This document shows, in pieces, positions 1-13,247 of a stretch of DNA of 64,000 bases. Below the pieces are notes generated by a model that ran no database searches, had not been told where the DNA came from, and was given only the letters and a program-made list of their open reading frames with translations. The first letter of the stretch is position 1; every line of letters begins with the position of its first letter. Origin of the DNA: Pontederia crassipes (Eukaryota; Streptophyta; Magnoliopsida; Commelinales; Pontederiaceae); assembly GCA_030549335.1 (NCBI GenBank), contig CM060195.1, positions 25,176,874 to 25,240,873 of the forward strand. The letters run 5' to 3'. A program made the position numbers and the translations under genes.

Positions 1-824
1 ATAAGTATTGTTAAAGATATAAATTAATCATTCAGTGATACATAGTCTGCCAAAGCATAAACTCTAGGTCACATTGTCTTGATTTTTATGACTTGATCAC
101 TTCTAATTAGTTAATGATATTTGGGAATTGGAAACCTTAATAAGTCTAGTTTCTAAATTATCTAGAATAATGAGATTTTCAATTAGGGTTAAGAAGTTAT
201 GAATTATTTATTGACACACACACAGTCTGAAATCCTAAGACAACACCTAGTTAAGTTATGGAAGATTGAGATGTTCCAAGTGTGAAATAGTCTATGAATA
301 TAAATATTTGAAGTTAGATATTAGTATCAGATATGCATTTTAAGGTGAACAAGGGTTCATACATGAGCATGCATTGCATATTGTTATTATTAGTAATTGG
401 AAAGTGAAATAGCATCCTTGCTTGTAGGAAACCAAAAAGCTATAAGTGAAAGGAGGAAAATCTAGTAAACCTCTTTGAAAACATAAACTACAAGGTGAGT
501 GGGTAAATTTACAACATAGAAAAATATTATATGTTAATTCTTTTATTTATGGTATTACCTCAAGCAAAGCTTATTATTATTATTATTGAAACATATCTTG
601 AGCTATGAAAAGTATTTATAATATATTTCAAAGATTTCATATGAGATGGAGTAACATCTTATACAAAAATATTTTCAGGGAACAATGTTTGTGAAGTGAA
701 AATAAGTTTTACTTGATAATGATATGTGATTATGACATGCTGTTTGAAAAAGGACTTTGGGACCGCATTCGATATACATGAAGCCTTTGTGGCGTATATC
801 GGGTGTCTTTGCTCTTTGGGGGCT

Positions 825-1258
825 GCTCTGCGTGCACGTATTGACCCATGATTGCTCTGCGTATCTAAGAATCATGATAGGGTGGCACACAATCATGATT
901 GAGATACGTATTGACCCATGATTTCTCTGCATATCTGAGACTCTTGATTGTGAAGCTCTGCTTAATTGTATGACATACAATCATAGAGGGATACATATTG
1001 ATTCATGATCGCTCTGCGTATATGAGAATCATGATTTGGTGGCACACAATCATGATTCTCATATACGTATTGACTCATGATTTGCTCTGCGTATCTGAGA
1101 CTTTTGATTGTGAAGCTCTACTTAACTGTATGACACACAATCATAGAGGGATACGTATTGATCCATGATTTGCTCTACGTATCTGATACTCTTGATTATG
1201 ATGCTCTGCTTAGCTGTATGACACATGATCATAGAGGGATACGTATTGACCCATGATG
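825..1258. repeat. Alternating tandem repeat inside the LTR (about 70 and 87 bp units)
   Basis: Units begin with a GCTCTGCGTA-like word at about 854, 924, 1011, 1084 and 1172 and end with TATTGAYCCATGATT. Spacings are 70, 87, 73, 88 and about 86 bp, so short and long units alternate at first. Short units carry an inverted repeat around GGTGGCACAC. Long units instead carry TTGATTGTGAAGCTCT and CATAGAGGGATACG. No coding potential is seen. Confidence 0.8.
1017..1067. repeat. Perfect 20-bp-stem hairpin within the tandem repeat
   Basis: CGTATATGAGAATCATGATT (1017-1036) is followed by an 11-nt spacer and by its exact reverse complement (1048-1067). An imperfect version of the same hairpin sits in the earlier short unit near 857-910. 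Confidence 0.9.
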
Positions 1259-1936
1259 AGTATGTGCAATGATACATGTGTGGAGTTTAATTGTGAATAT
1301 GATGATATCTTGAATAATTGATATTTATGTAAAAGTTCATATGATTTGGAAAGTTATGTGATATGAGTTATGCTTTAAATGTTTTCTCATATGAAAGAAA
1401 TATGATTATTTAAATATTATATGCACTCGTATTGTTCCCCTATGTTGTACTTTTATTTCACTCACTGAGCAAATGATTGTTTCTCAACAGTACTCATTTT
1501 AAATTTTTTAAATACTCGTAAGTTCTCGAGTTGAGTCGACTCGAAGCTTGCTTTTGATGCATATAGAAGAGGTCGAGCCACCGGAGCACTGTTATTTTTC
1601 TTTCACATTTGTTTTTGAAAGCATGCATGTAATAGATAAACTCGAGAGTTGTACTAGAGTTTATTAGAGTCATTTTGTAAGGTTGTATAAAACTTGATCC
1701 TGTGGGGTGTTATGTGGAATGGTTTGTGAAACAATAATGATAATGTGTGAATGTGATATCTTATAATTTTTATTTAAACTATGATGAATATATAAATGCA
1801 TCTATTGTAAGTATTAACAAATGACATAAGATAATTAAGGGAGGAGGTTTTGTCAATTTTATTTTTAGAATTGCTAAATAAGATTAAAGAAAATAATAAT
1901 TATGATTAGAATTTAGTCACGGAGTTGGGTGTGACA

Positions 1937-2539
1937 ATGTACCCCTTTTTGAAAGTCAAGTACCCCCATGAGAATTTAGTTTGTTTGAAAGAGAAATTAT
2001 CTTGAATTGAATAATAAATAGAATAAGTCATCATATAGTGCAAAAGACTTGATAATAAGAAACATTAAACCGAATAAGTATTGAGTGGCTCAACCCTTAG
2101 ACCATTTTAATTACATGAAAGATAATTAATATATCATAGATAACTAAAGACTCAATACATCCATGTATTCAAAAAGAAAAAAAACATCCATGTGCTGCTA
2201 CCATGAGCATGATCACCTTCATGATAAATGTCACTACTTGTAATATTGAATATGTAATGAAGATGAACCTCCATGAGTTTGGACACTCTATATGTAAAAT
2301 ATAAGAATGATCATTATGAAACTATTTTTTAGAAGAGAATCACCATATAAGAAATGAAGGAAACAATCATAATCACTATTATAAAATAATCATCATGTAA
2401 CAAATCTTTCCGGAAGAATCATAATAAAGTTATAATGAAAAAAATACATCAATATTTATAATCATTGTGATGTGGAAATATCATAAATCATCATCTTGAA
2501 AGATGACGCTGACCGATCATCATCGTAGGAAGTATTTGT
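1937..2539. other. AT-rich stretch, nothing recognised
   Basis: Low-complexity AT-rich DNA with frequent stops in all frames. I see no conserved protein motif or element terminus. Confidence 0.5.
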
Positions 2540-3000
2540 TGAAGTTGATGAATACTTCAGGGCCCCTTGTTTCTCACATCGGGTTCGCCCACGTGAGCTT
2601 AGTGGAATCGGAGTATTACCCAATTGCCTGTGTTGCTGGCATGCGAACAAAAGAGGGGCAGGGGGGGTTCGAGGGGCACCGCCCTCCGATGGTTTAGGCT
2701 TTTGTTTAGTCGGCCCGTGTGGTTCGGATTAGGTTTTTTCTCTGTTTTATTCGGATTTTGAACTCGTTTAGGAGAGGCTTATTTATAGTTTATTTTCAGA
2801 TGTAATCGGTGTGGTGGCTGTAAACCTAAACGATATAGTGGAACCTCTTTGCAGGACGTAGTCCTAATATCAAGGATGAACCTGGGTAAATTCGTGTGTC
2901 TCCTCTATTTTTCTTCAATCTCTTTGCGATCTTCTCTTCCTGTTCTCGTATTTTCCCATCAATATTTTCATCATTAATACACTTCTTCCTCATCTATTAT
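2540..3000 (+). mobile_element. Copia-type LTR fragment
   Basis: The layout resembles the R-U5 part of plant Ty1/copia LTRs: a CTTATTTATAG TATA-like word (2779-2789), a GGTGGCTGTAAACC segment, then TGCAGGACGTAGTCC and GGGTAAATTCGTGTGTCTC, ending in a pyrimidine-rich run. No matching second LTR, PBS or coding region is in the window, so it is called a fragment. The call rests on remembered resemblance. Confidence 0.4.
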
Positions 3001-4056
3001 TACATGATATCTTTAACTTATAAGTGGCGGGGAGGATAAATTCACTCCTAGTTGATTATCGTCAATCTGTCATCATAAGGGCTCTTCAGTTATTTTACAT
3101 ATTTTATTTTGTAAGTTCTTAGATCATCGTTAGAAACATCAAATCATGATCATGTTAAAGATATCATGAAGGTAATCATAAGGCTTTTAAGATCTAGGAT
3201 CATTGTAACATGGTCATGAGGGATAATAATTAATCGTTTTATGGAGTATCTTACGAGGGTCAAGATAGTCAATTTGATAGATAGGTTAGCATCAGATGTG
3301 TTGAGATACATAGGACATGTCGGTCACATGGATGTGTTATGTCCACATTGGCCAACACCGACTCTAACTACATCACGGGCCATGTCAGCCAGAATATGGG
3401 GTATGTTTTTCATAATCATTTAGAATACCTTAGCATGTCACGATGACAACTCTGTACAAATCCTCTTCTTAACACAAATGGTGTTGTGGTACATGTTGCT
3501 GAGAGACACGAGATCTCTCATGCATGTTTGGCATATGACATAATTAATTTGTAAGCCTTTAGTACTTCGTATGGTAATAAAACTTTTATCTAAGAGAATG
3601 CCTAATAAATGTGGAAGGCAATGTATTCGTCTGAATGGGAGGAGCGATCGAGACACAATTTCATTAAGACACAATTTCACGAAGAACAAACGAGCTTGAC
3701 AGAAAAGGTAATTAAGTTAATTAAGTTCAGAAAGTCTAAATCCATTTTAATAAAGTTCATCTTTGTTACAAGAAAAATAATAATCAAGAATTATAAGATC
3801 ATCATCTCAAGTCATCATAATTGATTTAAATTAAACTAAAGACAATGGCTAGATCATACTACATCATTATTGATTAATTCAATAACTTATATAATATTTG
3901 TACTTATTTTGAAAATAGAAAAATTTATCTAAGAAATTAATAAGAAGACATAATTAGTCATTTTTTTAACAAAATGAAGAACATGTTTACGACAGATTGA
4001 TATACTCATATCCACAATGACAATTTGGATAAATCTCAATTGATTGCAATGGTTAA
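3001..4056. other. AT-rich intergenic DNA, nothing recognised
   Basis: Only short open frames are present and none has a recognisable motif. The segment runs up to the start of the LTR at 4057. Confidence 0.5.
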
Positions 4057-5220
4057 TGTCACGACCCCAATTTAACCCGTGAGTTAAACCAGAGTTCGCG
4101 ACTCCTTGGATGATCAAATAAAATTATGAAAAAATGTGGAAACGTGATGTAATTTAATCTTCTTTTATAACATAAGAGTAAAGGTATATCATTAAATAAG
4201 TTACAAAATATGTGATCATTTCAGAGCAAACTGATACACCTTAAGTCGTACATTTGACAAAATGACTTTATTTTCAATACAACCTATTTTGACATAAGTA
4301 ATAAACACGACTAGCTCTCTCGACATTTTAAAAGAAAGATACGAGAGACATACATCCTCTTATGATACTACCAAGGATGTTATATAATCCTTTTACCACT
4401 ATCACCTCGCACGATCCCCAACGAGCTATATGAATCTGAAAAATATTAGAAACGACATTATGAGCAAAAATAGCTCAGTAAATTGATAACTCATAAGCTA
4501 TGTATTACAGAAACAAAAAATACAAGCATTAATCATAATATAAAAATCAATATTTTCATACATTTAATAAATACATATATAACATTCCAATTGAAATCAT
4601 CCCACTCAATTCACAATCATTGTTATTTAACCATATCAAACATGTGTATGCAATGCAACACTCTCATATGTATGCACGGATCATCAACTGGCCAGTGGTC
4701 GGTAAGTGGACTTTAGAGATAGCTCCCATCATGATCAGCGATGTAGTACTTAGCTCCGCATGGCACTTAGGTCCAGCCTATCTCATCCCATTACTGGAAA
4801 ACAAAATGATGGATTGAAACTCTAGAGGTGGCTCCCAACGTGATCAATGATGGGGCACTTAGCTCCAACTATCATATATGCAAATGCAAACAGATGTCGA
4901 TGCATGATTCATCACATAATAGTCATCCCTCGAGTATCAGAAGATGAATCATATTAAATACCATTTCAAATGGAATAAGATTTCATCGTAATCCATTCAT
5001 ATCATATCACATATACTTTTCAAATGTGCAATCATATAATCATTCAAATACACTTTTTATAATTGCATTTCTCGAAATCAATTCATAACATATCCAAAAC
5101 ATATTCAATACATATAATAATCAATGTCACACCGAATTCAAAAGAGGTTAATATATATAGTAGGAGAAACCAACTTACCTATAAAAGCTACCAAAAGGTT
5201 TTTCCTTTTCATTTTCACTA
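4057..5220 (-). repeat. 3' LTR of the decayed gypsy element (left copy)
   Basis: It begins with TGTCACGACCCCAATTT on the + strand and aligns along nearly its whole length with 10415-11666. It has about two copies of a short internal repeat built around GAGGTGGCTCCCA (AGATAGCTCCCA in one copy) and ACTTAGCTCC, where the right LTR has about four. That accounts for most of the length difference. The inner end is placed where homology stops and the pyrimidine run begins. Confidence 0.7.
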
Positions 5221-8200
5221 CTTTACTCTTCTACTCCTATACAATAATAATAAAAACACATCACTACAATGATCTGAACACAAACCTATCACACATGAAA
5301 CATAATTAATGGAAGAAGTACATGACCCTTAAGTACTTACTTTCATAACTTAAATAACTATTTATCACAAGAGTTGGCCTACTATTAAGATAGATTGTAT
5401 ACATAATAAAAGAAAATTAGTATCTGCTTAGTTTGATAGTCAATTTTGTTCATTCCAATTTTGATTACTTCTTGGTTGCTAAGATATTAATATATAAAAG
5501 TTTCAGATCGTATTTCATTGTGGTTTGTTCATAAGAAACTCAACATTCTGCCTAACTTTTATCTTATTTCTATGTCCAGACAGGCTGAGAGACCTTACTT
5601 TTATTATTTATATAAAATAATAACCATTCCCTTTTCTGGTGCTTTTAATATTTCCAAATAGTATACATCCTAGGTGCAACTCATAAAATTACTTGAATTT
5701 ATATCTATTTGTACTGAGCACAATAAATTTAACCAATACTGACATAATTTATCCTAAGTTCCATCGTGACAAACTGAGTAAGGCACGGTAAAACATTTAT
5801 AACATTCACTACACATATCATTTTAGAGTGATTCAAATTGTCAATGAAACCTCACATCAATTTATATAACACTTTAAATTATCAAATAATTCCATGACAT
5901 ATTGGATTTAATACATAATTTACAAATTCGGATATCAATTTCTGAGGAAAGAGTGATAGTACCTTAAAGATAAGAGAATAAATTTTTCTATAGAAATCAT
6001 ATCAACTTGATTCTAAAGCTCAACGAAAGTAGACTCCGATAGGATAAATCATTGTATATTTCATAATTTTTGAAGAATACTTGATGAATAAACGATGATC
6101 ATGAAAATGACCACTAGCCTAGGGTTAGAATTGCCACCTTGAGTGATCGGTATTGTAGAATTTCCTCTGCCCTCCACCGAAAGTATCAAGATCTTATAAT
6201 TTAGGTGCCGTTTCTAAACATGTAATGGAGACAGGAGAAATATTTTCAGATTTTTATCACATAAGAAAGGCGGTTGGAAAAATCAACTAAGCATGAGGTG
6301 GCAAGCTGCTAGCTTGCTGGCAGCTTGCATGTGAGCAACTCTTTATCCAATAGAATTTTGACATCCAAAATAACTTATTAATGGATAGTAATTATTCATT
6401 AGTAAGTATATATTATGATAATACAACCCAAATAATTTATTCTATATTTTCTATATTGAATATTTTTACACATACCTTTCCTAGGTGCCACTTGGCAACA
6501 TTTGATTGGCTCTTGAAATTTAATCTACATGTTAATAACTATATGCATACTTAACGATATGAGTATATGCTTTAGCATAGGATGTCTATTAATTATATTT
6601 TAATACTTTATTTAAATTGAACAAAATTTTAAAAACTTGATAAGTGACATTACAACGAACACATATATCATATTTTTCATCAATCATAAGTTATAAAATT
6701 AAAACATATAATGTTTTACAAATTTCGTCCTCGAAATTTAAGATATCTCATTATTCAAAGAAATATGGATAATGTTCACACATATTTTTTATTGAATTTC
6801 CTTAGTTACTTAATATAATAATCCTAACATAAAAACTTAGGATAATGATTTTGTCGGATTAAATGACTTATTCTATTTGATTGGAGATAGGAATACTTTT
6901 ATTCGTATATGGTGCCCTCTACATTTCATTGTGGCGACCCAAGTTGGTGTTATTCTATTCTATCATTGCTCATCATGCAAAAGATTATATAGGAAAGTGT
7001 AGGGTTGGGCACAAAAATTACTCAAGTAAGATTTGATAAACTTTTATGCATCTTCCCAGATCATCAGAATTGATTTTCTTTGAAAATAAATTATCTAATC
7101 CACATCATATACTCTATATGACATTTTCATTCATTACAGTTTATTTTCAATTTTGTTTTCATTATAGATATCTCATTGTTTTATTCACGCCTACAAAACT
7201 TAGGTGTATTAGTCATTCTATTCATATTATTATTACTATTTTCTAGTTTGGACAAAGTTCGACTAAAGATAATTGCAATAGTTATAAGCGTAAAATGATC
7301 TGAATCAGAGAGTTAATGAAATCATAACTTATGCTTAGTCCAGATAGTAGTGAAAGTGTCAAATTCACATGAATCAATTATAACCTTAAAGAGAGGATGT
7401 TACATTAAATAAGGAACCATCACCTATTCTTGTGACTATAAGTCATAAACTATGTTTTACTGTCCATGCGAATAAAGGAGAGGGAGTGAGCAACAATGAA
7501 ATTAGTATATATGATTTCTTTTGTTGGTTTGTAATAATCAAATGTTGGTTCGAGTTCGCGATCGACGATCGAAAAGGCGTCCCCTTCCAATCATTCTTTT
7601 GCTAGGGTCTCAACCAACACTCCAATCAAGCTATCGAATGATGACCAGAGGCGGCCACACTCCAATACATCTTTCGATAAATATACTAACTCACTTTTTA
7701 AACTATAAAAGTTGGTTGACATAATAAAGTTAGCAATGAAGAATCACTAATCACCTATAGAAGAGTTACAACATTGATTCCATCAATCAATTATTCTATG
7801 TGAGATGGAATAAGTAAGAACGAACTAAGGATCAATCGTAAATTGATGCTCAAAGATGGTAACTTCAGATCGATAAAGATTATTCAAGGATAATTAATGA
7901 TTCCAAAATTTGTATTTATATATGGTGATTCAATCACTCGGGCGATGTGAGCTGTGACAAACAAAGAAGAACTAAAAATCCATACTCGAAGATTGAAATG
8001 CAATCAATAGTGATCAATCAGGAATCATCAGTGATTCCAAAATCTATATTGATGAGTGATGAGTTAACAATGATTCTTATATCAATGGTACTAATTCAAG
8101 AATTCAAAATACTTTGAAAATTATAAATAATGATTCATATCTACTAATGATAATTTACTGATCATCAATTAATTTGGATCCTACCAAGTAAGTATCACTT

Positions 8201-9265
8201 GTCAATATTAAAAAAATTTGATAGTTGGTTCTTCAACACCTTATACATGATTTATTGGTGTTATTTTTTTTCTTTCGCACAGATGTTTACAATTCCTTAA
8301 AACATAGACACCAAATATTGTCACAATAAAATTATAATCTATTCTCCTTGCTAATTGTTCCCACCAAATTTCCCTTAGCACACATAACCTTATTCCTTTT
8401 CAATGTGCTCAAACTTGGAAATGACAACTCGTAGTCATCCATACACACATCTAATAATGATGAATCCAAACATGTATTACACAAATATTTACATATTATT
8501 TGACAAATTTTGTTAAGTTTTTTTTCATATTATTTAGAATACAATACTACGCCTATATTTTCTTCCTACTTTCTTCTCTGTACATCTAATTGAAATGTGT
8601 CCCGACTTTACAAAATATAAACTCTGAAGTCAACTCAAATTTTTAGATAACCAAAATTGCGTGGAAACCTATCAAAACGTAGGGTGCTCAAATTCTTATT
8701 GCTTGATATTTCTTTTCTAATTCGAATATCAATCATATAAAACATACTATTTGATTATCAAACATGTGAATATATCTTTTCATTTTAATTGTAATAATAT
8801 AAATGATGGACTATAGGTACCCTCTTTGTCTAAAAGTATTTACCATAAAACACAATGTCTAATACCACTATGAACTTTGCAACATGTCGTCTTAAGCTAT
8901 TAGCCTTTCCTTAGCTTACACGTGTAACAATCTAAAATATGAATCAGTTGTGCTCTATATAGTACTCCCGCATTCAATCAATGGTTTTGCTAATAGATAA
9001 TCATACTTAATTTTTTTTATTCATGTTTTTTTTTAAAATGTATACAAGAAGCATATCAAGTCCATTGGAGAACTAAATGATAACATTTGATCTGAATCAC
9101 TCAAGTATCTCAATTGATCTTGTGTATTGAGGCATGATTTATCTTTCTTATGACAATCATGACCCATCACTATATGGTTAAGCCAAAACATATACTAACT
9201 TTGACACCCACTTTTGTTTTATTTGGATTTTTCAAAATAAGGTTCCTAACTTGCATGTCTCCATG

Positions 9266-9500
9266 AGCAATTAAGATGTCATCAATAATATAATTACGTT
9301 TTCATCAACGAATCATTTGAAAATCTGATTCGATCCATAGAAATAGTTTGATGTTGGTTAACCAAACGACTATCAAATACTCGTAAAATTTGTATTGGGT
9401 TTCAGATGTAAGCTTTGGAATATAATATTCTTTCATTTTAGTTAATGGTATCCAAATCTTAAATTAGTCAAGGAATATACTAGTAACCTACTTTCGATAT
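9266..9500 (-). pseudogene. Reverse transcriptase remnant of the decayed gypsy element
   Basis: Minus-strand translation in shifting frames gives pieces resembling the gypsy RT core: a KIWIPLTKMKEYYIPK-like block (usual form SGYHQLKMKEDDIPK), a YKFYEYL block, and YIIDDILIAHGD at about 9257-9292, which matches the IDDIL catalytic motif. Stops and frameshifts separate the pieces, so no protein can be made. The family assignment rests on these three blocks in the correct order. Confidence 0.6.
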
Positions 9501-10398
9501 GGTATTCTTTATAGTAACTTGGTTCATAAGTCTACAATTATTATCCAACTTGGGGATTCATCTTTCCTCTTGACGATTAAGGCTAAAACTCATAGTTTGA
9601 TCGAATATAACTCCTTTACGAAGGCTCACAATGTTCTTCTTATGTCGAATGACAAGGAGTATTAAAGTAGGGATAATTCTTTGAAGAATGTCAATAAAGA
9701 ATTCCTCTATCAAGGGTAAGTCAAACCATCTTTATAGAATAGATTTAGAATTCCCTAAACATAGGAACATTTTTCAAACTTCTTTTTTTTTTACCAAATA
9801 GTCTAAGAACCTATGACACCCTTTCCAAAATGGCTTATTGGCATACCTATAATAGATTCAAAAATATGTACTTACTTCCCTAACTCATAAAATCAAATCA
9901 TAGTTGACTTGAAAGTGAGAAAATAGTTAGCTCTCTATAACAATCTAATCAAACATGATAAGAACACAATTAATCCACATCCAAAATTACATCCAAATCC
10001 TACAAATACAAAACAATCATGTCAACAATCAAGTACTTGCCACACTTCCAACTATGCAAGGCAATACCACAAAGTCTAGGAATCACAAATTAGTACTTGA
10101 TGGTTCTCTACTTTCTCTTTTCCTTTTTAGATAACATGCCATGGTAATACATATATAAATCCATGTATAGTGTTGCGATGCATAGTAATAATTGATCAAA
10201 AAGAAAATATCACAATCGCATTTCAAATTGTCATATGTTAGTACATATATAGCCTCACATTATAATCCTCAAACTCACACAACTCAAGCTAAATACGGGT
10301 AGTCCACACTATAAGCATACCAATGATAACCCCACTATAACATAATAATGTCATCCTAGACATTGTTATGTAAACTTTGACCAAAGGGAGGACCTATT

Positions 10399-10409
10399 GC
10401 TCTGATATA
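10399..10409 (-). other. Degenerate tRNA-Met primer-binding site
   Basis: GCTCTGATATA is the reverse complement of TATATCAGAGC, a one-base variant of the common TGGTATCAGAGC site. It lies 5 nt from the LTR edge at 10415. Confidence 0.6.
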
Positions 10410-10414
10410 ATAAT

Positions 10415-11666
10415 TGTCACAGCACCAATTTAACCCGTGAGTTAAACCAGAGTTCGCAACTCATTACGGATGATCAAATAAAATTATGAGAAAAATACAG
10501 AAACGTGATGTAATTTAATCTTATTTTATAACATAAGAGTAAAGGCATATCATTAAATAAATTACACAATATGTAATCATTTCAGAGAAAACTGATACAT
10601 CTTAAGTCGTACATTTGACAAAATGACTTTATTTTCAATACAACTTATTTTGACATAAATAATAAACACGACTAGCTCTCTCGACATCTTAAAAGAAAGA
10701 TATGAGAGACATACATCCTCTCATCATACCACTAAGGATGTTATATAATCCTTTTGCCACTATCACCTCACATGATTCCAACGAGCTATATGAATATGAA
10801 AAATATTAAAAGCAACATTATGGGCAAAAATAAGCTATGTGTTACTGGGAAACATAAAAATAAAATCATTAATCATAATATCAAAATCAATATTTTCATA
10901 CATTTAATAAATACATATATAACATTCTAATTGAAATCATCCCATTCAATTCACAATTATTGTCATTTAACCATATCAAACATGTGTATGCAATGCAATA
11001 CTCTCATATGTATGCACGGATCACGAACTGGTCAGTGGTCGGTATGTGGACTTTAGAGGTGGCTCCCATCGTGATCAGCGATGTAGCACTTAGCTCATTC
11101 TACCTCATCCCTTTCGGAGAACAAATCATATAGCGATAGGTGGACTCTAGAGGTGGTAGTCCCTATGGATTCTAGAGGTGGCCCCCATCGCGACTACTCA
11201 CGATGTGGCACTTAGCTCCAGCCTATCTCATCCCATTATTGAGGAATAGAATGATGAATTGGACTCTAAAGGTGGCTCCCATCGTCATCAGCGATGTAAC
11301 ACTTAGCTCCAACTATCGTATATGCAAATGCAAACAGATGTCGATGTATGATTCATCACATAACAAACATCTCTCGAATATCAGAAGATCAATCATATCA
11401 AATATCATTTCAAACGGAAAAAGATTGCACTCATCATAATCCATTCAGATCATATCACATATGCTTTTCAAATGTGCAATCATATAATCATTTAGATATA
11501 CTTTTCATAATTGCATTTCTCAAAATTAATTTAGCATATCCAAAACATATTCAATACATATAATAATCGATGTCAAAACAAATTTAAAAGAGGTGAATAC
11601 ATAGAGTAGGAGAAACCAACTTACCTATAAGAGCTATCAAAAGGTTTTTCCTTTTCATTTTCGCTA
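10415..11666 (-). repeat. 5' LTR of the decayed gypsy element (right copy)
   Basis: It aligns with 4057-5220 and differs by scattered transitions and by expansion of the GAGGTGGCTCCCA/CACTTAGCTCC motif between about 11041 and 11310. Open frames inside it are short and have no match to any protein I know. Confidence 0.7.
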
Positions 11667-11879
11667 TTTTATTCATGAATACAAATAAAGCTTTTGTTAC
11701 TTATACATTTAGATATACATATAGTTTATTACTTCGGTTTATTACTTTTCGTATTCTTATGTTAAATATTATGCATGTGATGCTCTTATATTGCCTGTGA
11801 TGAATATCAATGCATTTTTATATGCATATTATAATTGTATGGTCTAGGAAATGAAAAAATGTGGATTGAATGGGTAAAA

Positions 11880-12330
11880 AAATCTGAACCTAGGGACTCC
11901 ATAGCGTCCCATTAGCGCCGCAACGACTGTCGACGTTGCCTTAAATATATCGTACTTAGCGCCATATTCGCATCTCATTAGCGACGCGTACACAATCATA
12001 TTTGCATCACTTCAGCACCTTCCTAGCGCCTACAGTAGCGACCCGTGGGCATCGGAATAGCGCCCCTTGTGCGTCGACTTAGCGACGCATTTCTTCTTCG
12101 CACAGTCGCAAACATTACGTCTTAATAATGTCGAGATAGCGTCAACAGATGACGCTAGTTGTGTCTCATTTTCTTTGACTCTAGTGCGACGCCGCTAGCC
12201 ATCGATTTCCAGCGTCTCAATTTTTCGGCGCTAGTTGGACGCTAATGAGACGCTCTTCACAATGGAGACGTAATAGTGCCTCCCTAGCGTCGCCTATCTT
12301 GAATCGCTAATCGCCAATTTTCTTGTAGTG
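11880..12330 (+). mobile_element. CACTA transposon terminal region (GCGAC family)
   Basis: The segment is dense in AGCGCC, GCGACGC and AGCGTC words in both orientations, as in CACTA subterminal repeats. It ends at 12330 with TTTTCTTGTAGTG, the reverse complement of the classic CACTACAAGAAAA terminus. No matching left CACTA end was found upstream, so the element is truncated or was broken by rearrangement with the neighbouring gypsy element. Confidence 0.7.
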
Positions 12331-12497
12331 AACAGGGCGTCACATTTTTTAAACGCTAATGCGACACTAAATCTTGGCAAAGGCGAGGTTATTTGCGTCA
12401 CTTGTTTTTTGACACTAACGCGACACTACTGCATCATCAAGGACATCGTTTTAGAGCTAATCATCATTGTTATTTCGCAAATTTCTTGTATGTAGCA
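12331..12497 (+). mobile_element. Second, degenerate CACTA end of the same family
   Basis: Immediately after the first terminus the GCGTCAC/AACGCTAATGCGAC words resume and run to ATTTCTTGTATGTAG, a damaged form of the same terminus. This suggests two related element ends in tandem. Confidence 0.45.
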
Positions 12498-12727
12498 TAC
12501 TAGTGGTCATACAAGGGACAATCATAGCTTTTACACTATTTTTCCTATTCAATTCAATTGGTTCCGGTGTATTGGCAATCAATAGACATTGGGCCAAATA
12601 ATAATTAGGCAATCAATTTACCTAATGTCTCTATTTTTTTATAAATTTTCAATTAGATTAGATTGAATCCAGATCAAAAACCAAATAAGCCAACAATACA
12701 ATCAATAATAAGCTCAATGATTATGAT

Positions 12728-13239
12728 TAGGGGTGTTCACGGATCGGGTTTAACCCGACCCGTGACCAAACCCGACCCAACCCGGCCAAGTTTGGTTGGG
12801 TCGAGTTGGGTCGGGTTTCAAATTTTTTGAGGCAAGACCCGACCCAACCCGACCCGACCCGGGCCGGGTTGGGTCGGGTTGAGTGGTCGGGTTACCCGAC
12901 CACCTTTTTATTTTTTTATTTTTTTTAATTTTTAATATAAAAAAGCATTTATTATTTTATTTTAAATATGAAATAAAGTATTTTTAGGCATAAAAAATAT
13001 TATTTTAAATATCTACCTATTATTATCTATTTAAAATATATTTTTTTTAAATTCAGATGGTATAAAATACTTAAATTAAATAAAAAATATCTAAAATTCA
13101 AAAATAAAAAACTCGGGTTGACGGATCGGGTCGTGTCAAATTGGGTTGGAAAAATCCAACCCGACCCTAGGTCGGGTCGGATCGGGTTGGATTGGATACT
13201 CGAGTTCACCGGGTCGATCCGATCCGGTGGACACTCCTA
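12728..13239. mobile_element. hAT-like MITE with a perfect 8-bp target duplication
   Basis: The left end reads TAGGGGTGTTCACGGATCGG. The right end, read inward, is TAGGAGTGTCCACCGGATCG, giving an imperfect terminal inverted repeat of about 20 bp. ATTATGAT flanks both sides (12720-12727 and 13240-13247), an 8-bp target duplication as expected for hAT elements. GC-rich arms with repeated CGGGTTGGGTCGG words enclose an AT-rich core, and there is no transposase. Two older relatives lie at 50150-50584 and 57389-57799. Confidence 0.85.
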
Positions 13240-13247
13240 ATTATGAT

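Larger units (their letters stand above)
1..1936 (+). mobile_element. 3' part of a gypsy-type LTR (solo or 3' LTR), start unresolved
   Basis: The segment ends at 1936 with GTTGGGTGTGACA, the usual sense-strand end of Del/Tekay-type gypsy LTRs. No tRNA primer-binding site follows, so this is a 3' LTR or solo LTR and not a 5' LTR. No coding sequence is visible, and the upstream boundary may lie before the window. A purine-rich stretch at about 446-462 followed by a GGTGAGTGGG-like block resembles the U3 start of the other gypsy LTR in this window, so the LTR may begin near 440. The family assignment is inferred from the terminus only. Confidence 0.4.
4057..11666 (-). mobile_element. Decayed chromovirus-like Ty3/gypsy retrotransposon
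   Basis: Two homologous direct repeats (4057-5220 and 10415-11666) bound about 5.2 kb. Next to the right repeat, at 10399-10409, GCTCTGATATA is the complement of a degenerate tRNA-Met primer-binding site, which puts the element on the minus strand with the right repeat as its 5' LTR. Beside the left repeat, at 5221-5238, a pyrimidine run is the complement of a polypurine tract. A broken reverse transcriptase lies at about 9266-9500 on the minus strand. No target duplication could be recognised and no reading frame survives, so the element is old. Confidence 0.7.

Noticed and set aside
5261..5275. TCACTACAATGATC as a left CACTA end for the terminus at 12330
   Set aside because: It lacks subterminal words beside it, the flanking 3-mer does not match, and it lies inside the decayed gypsy element.
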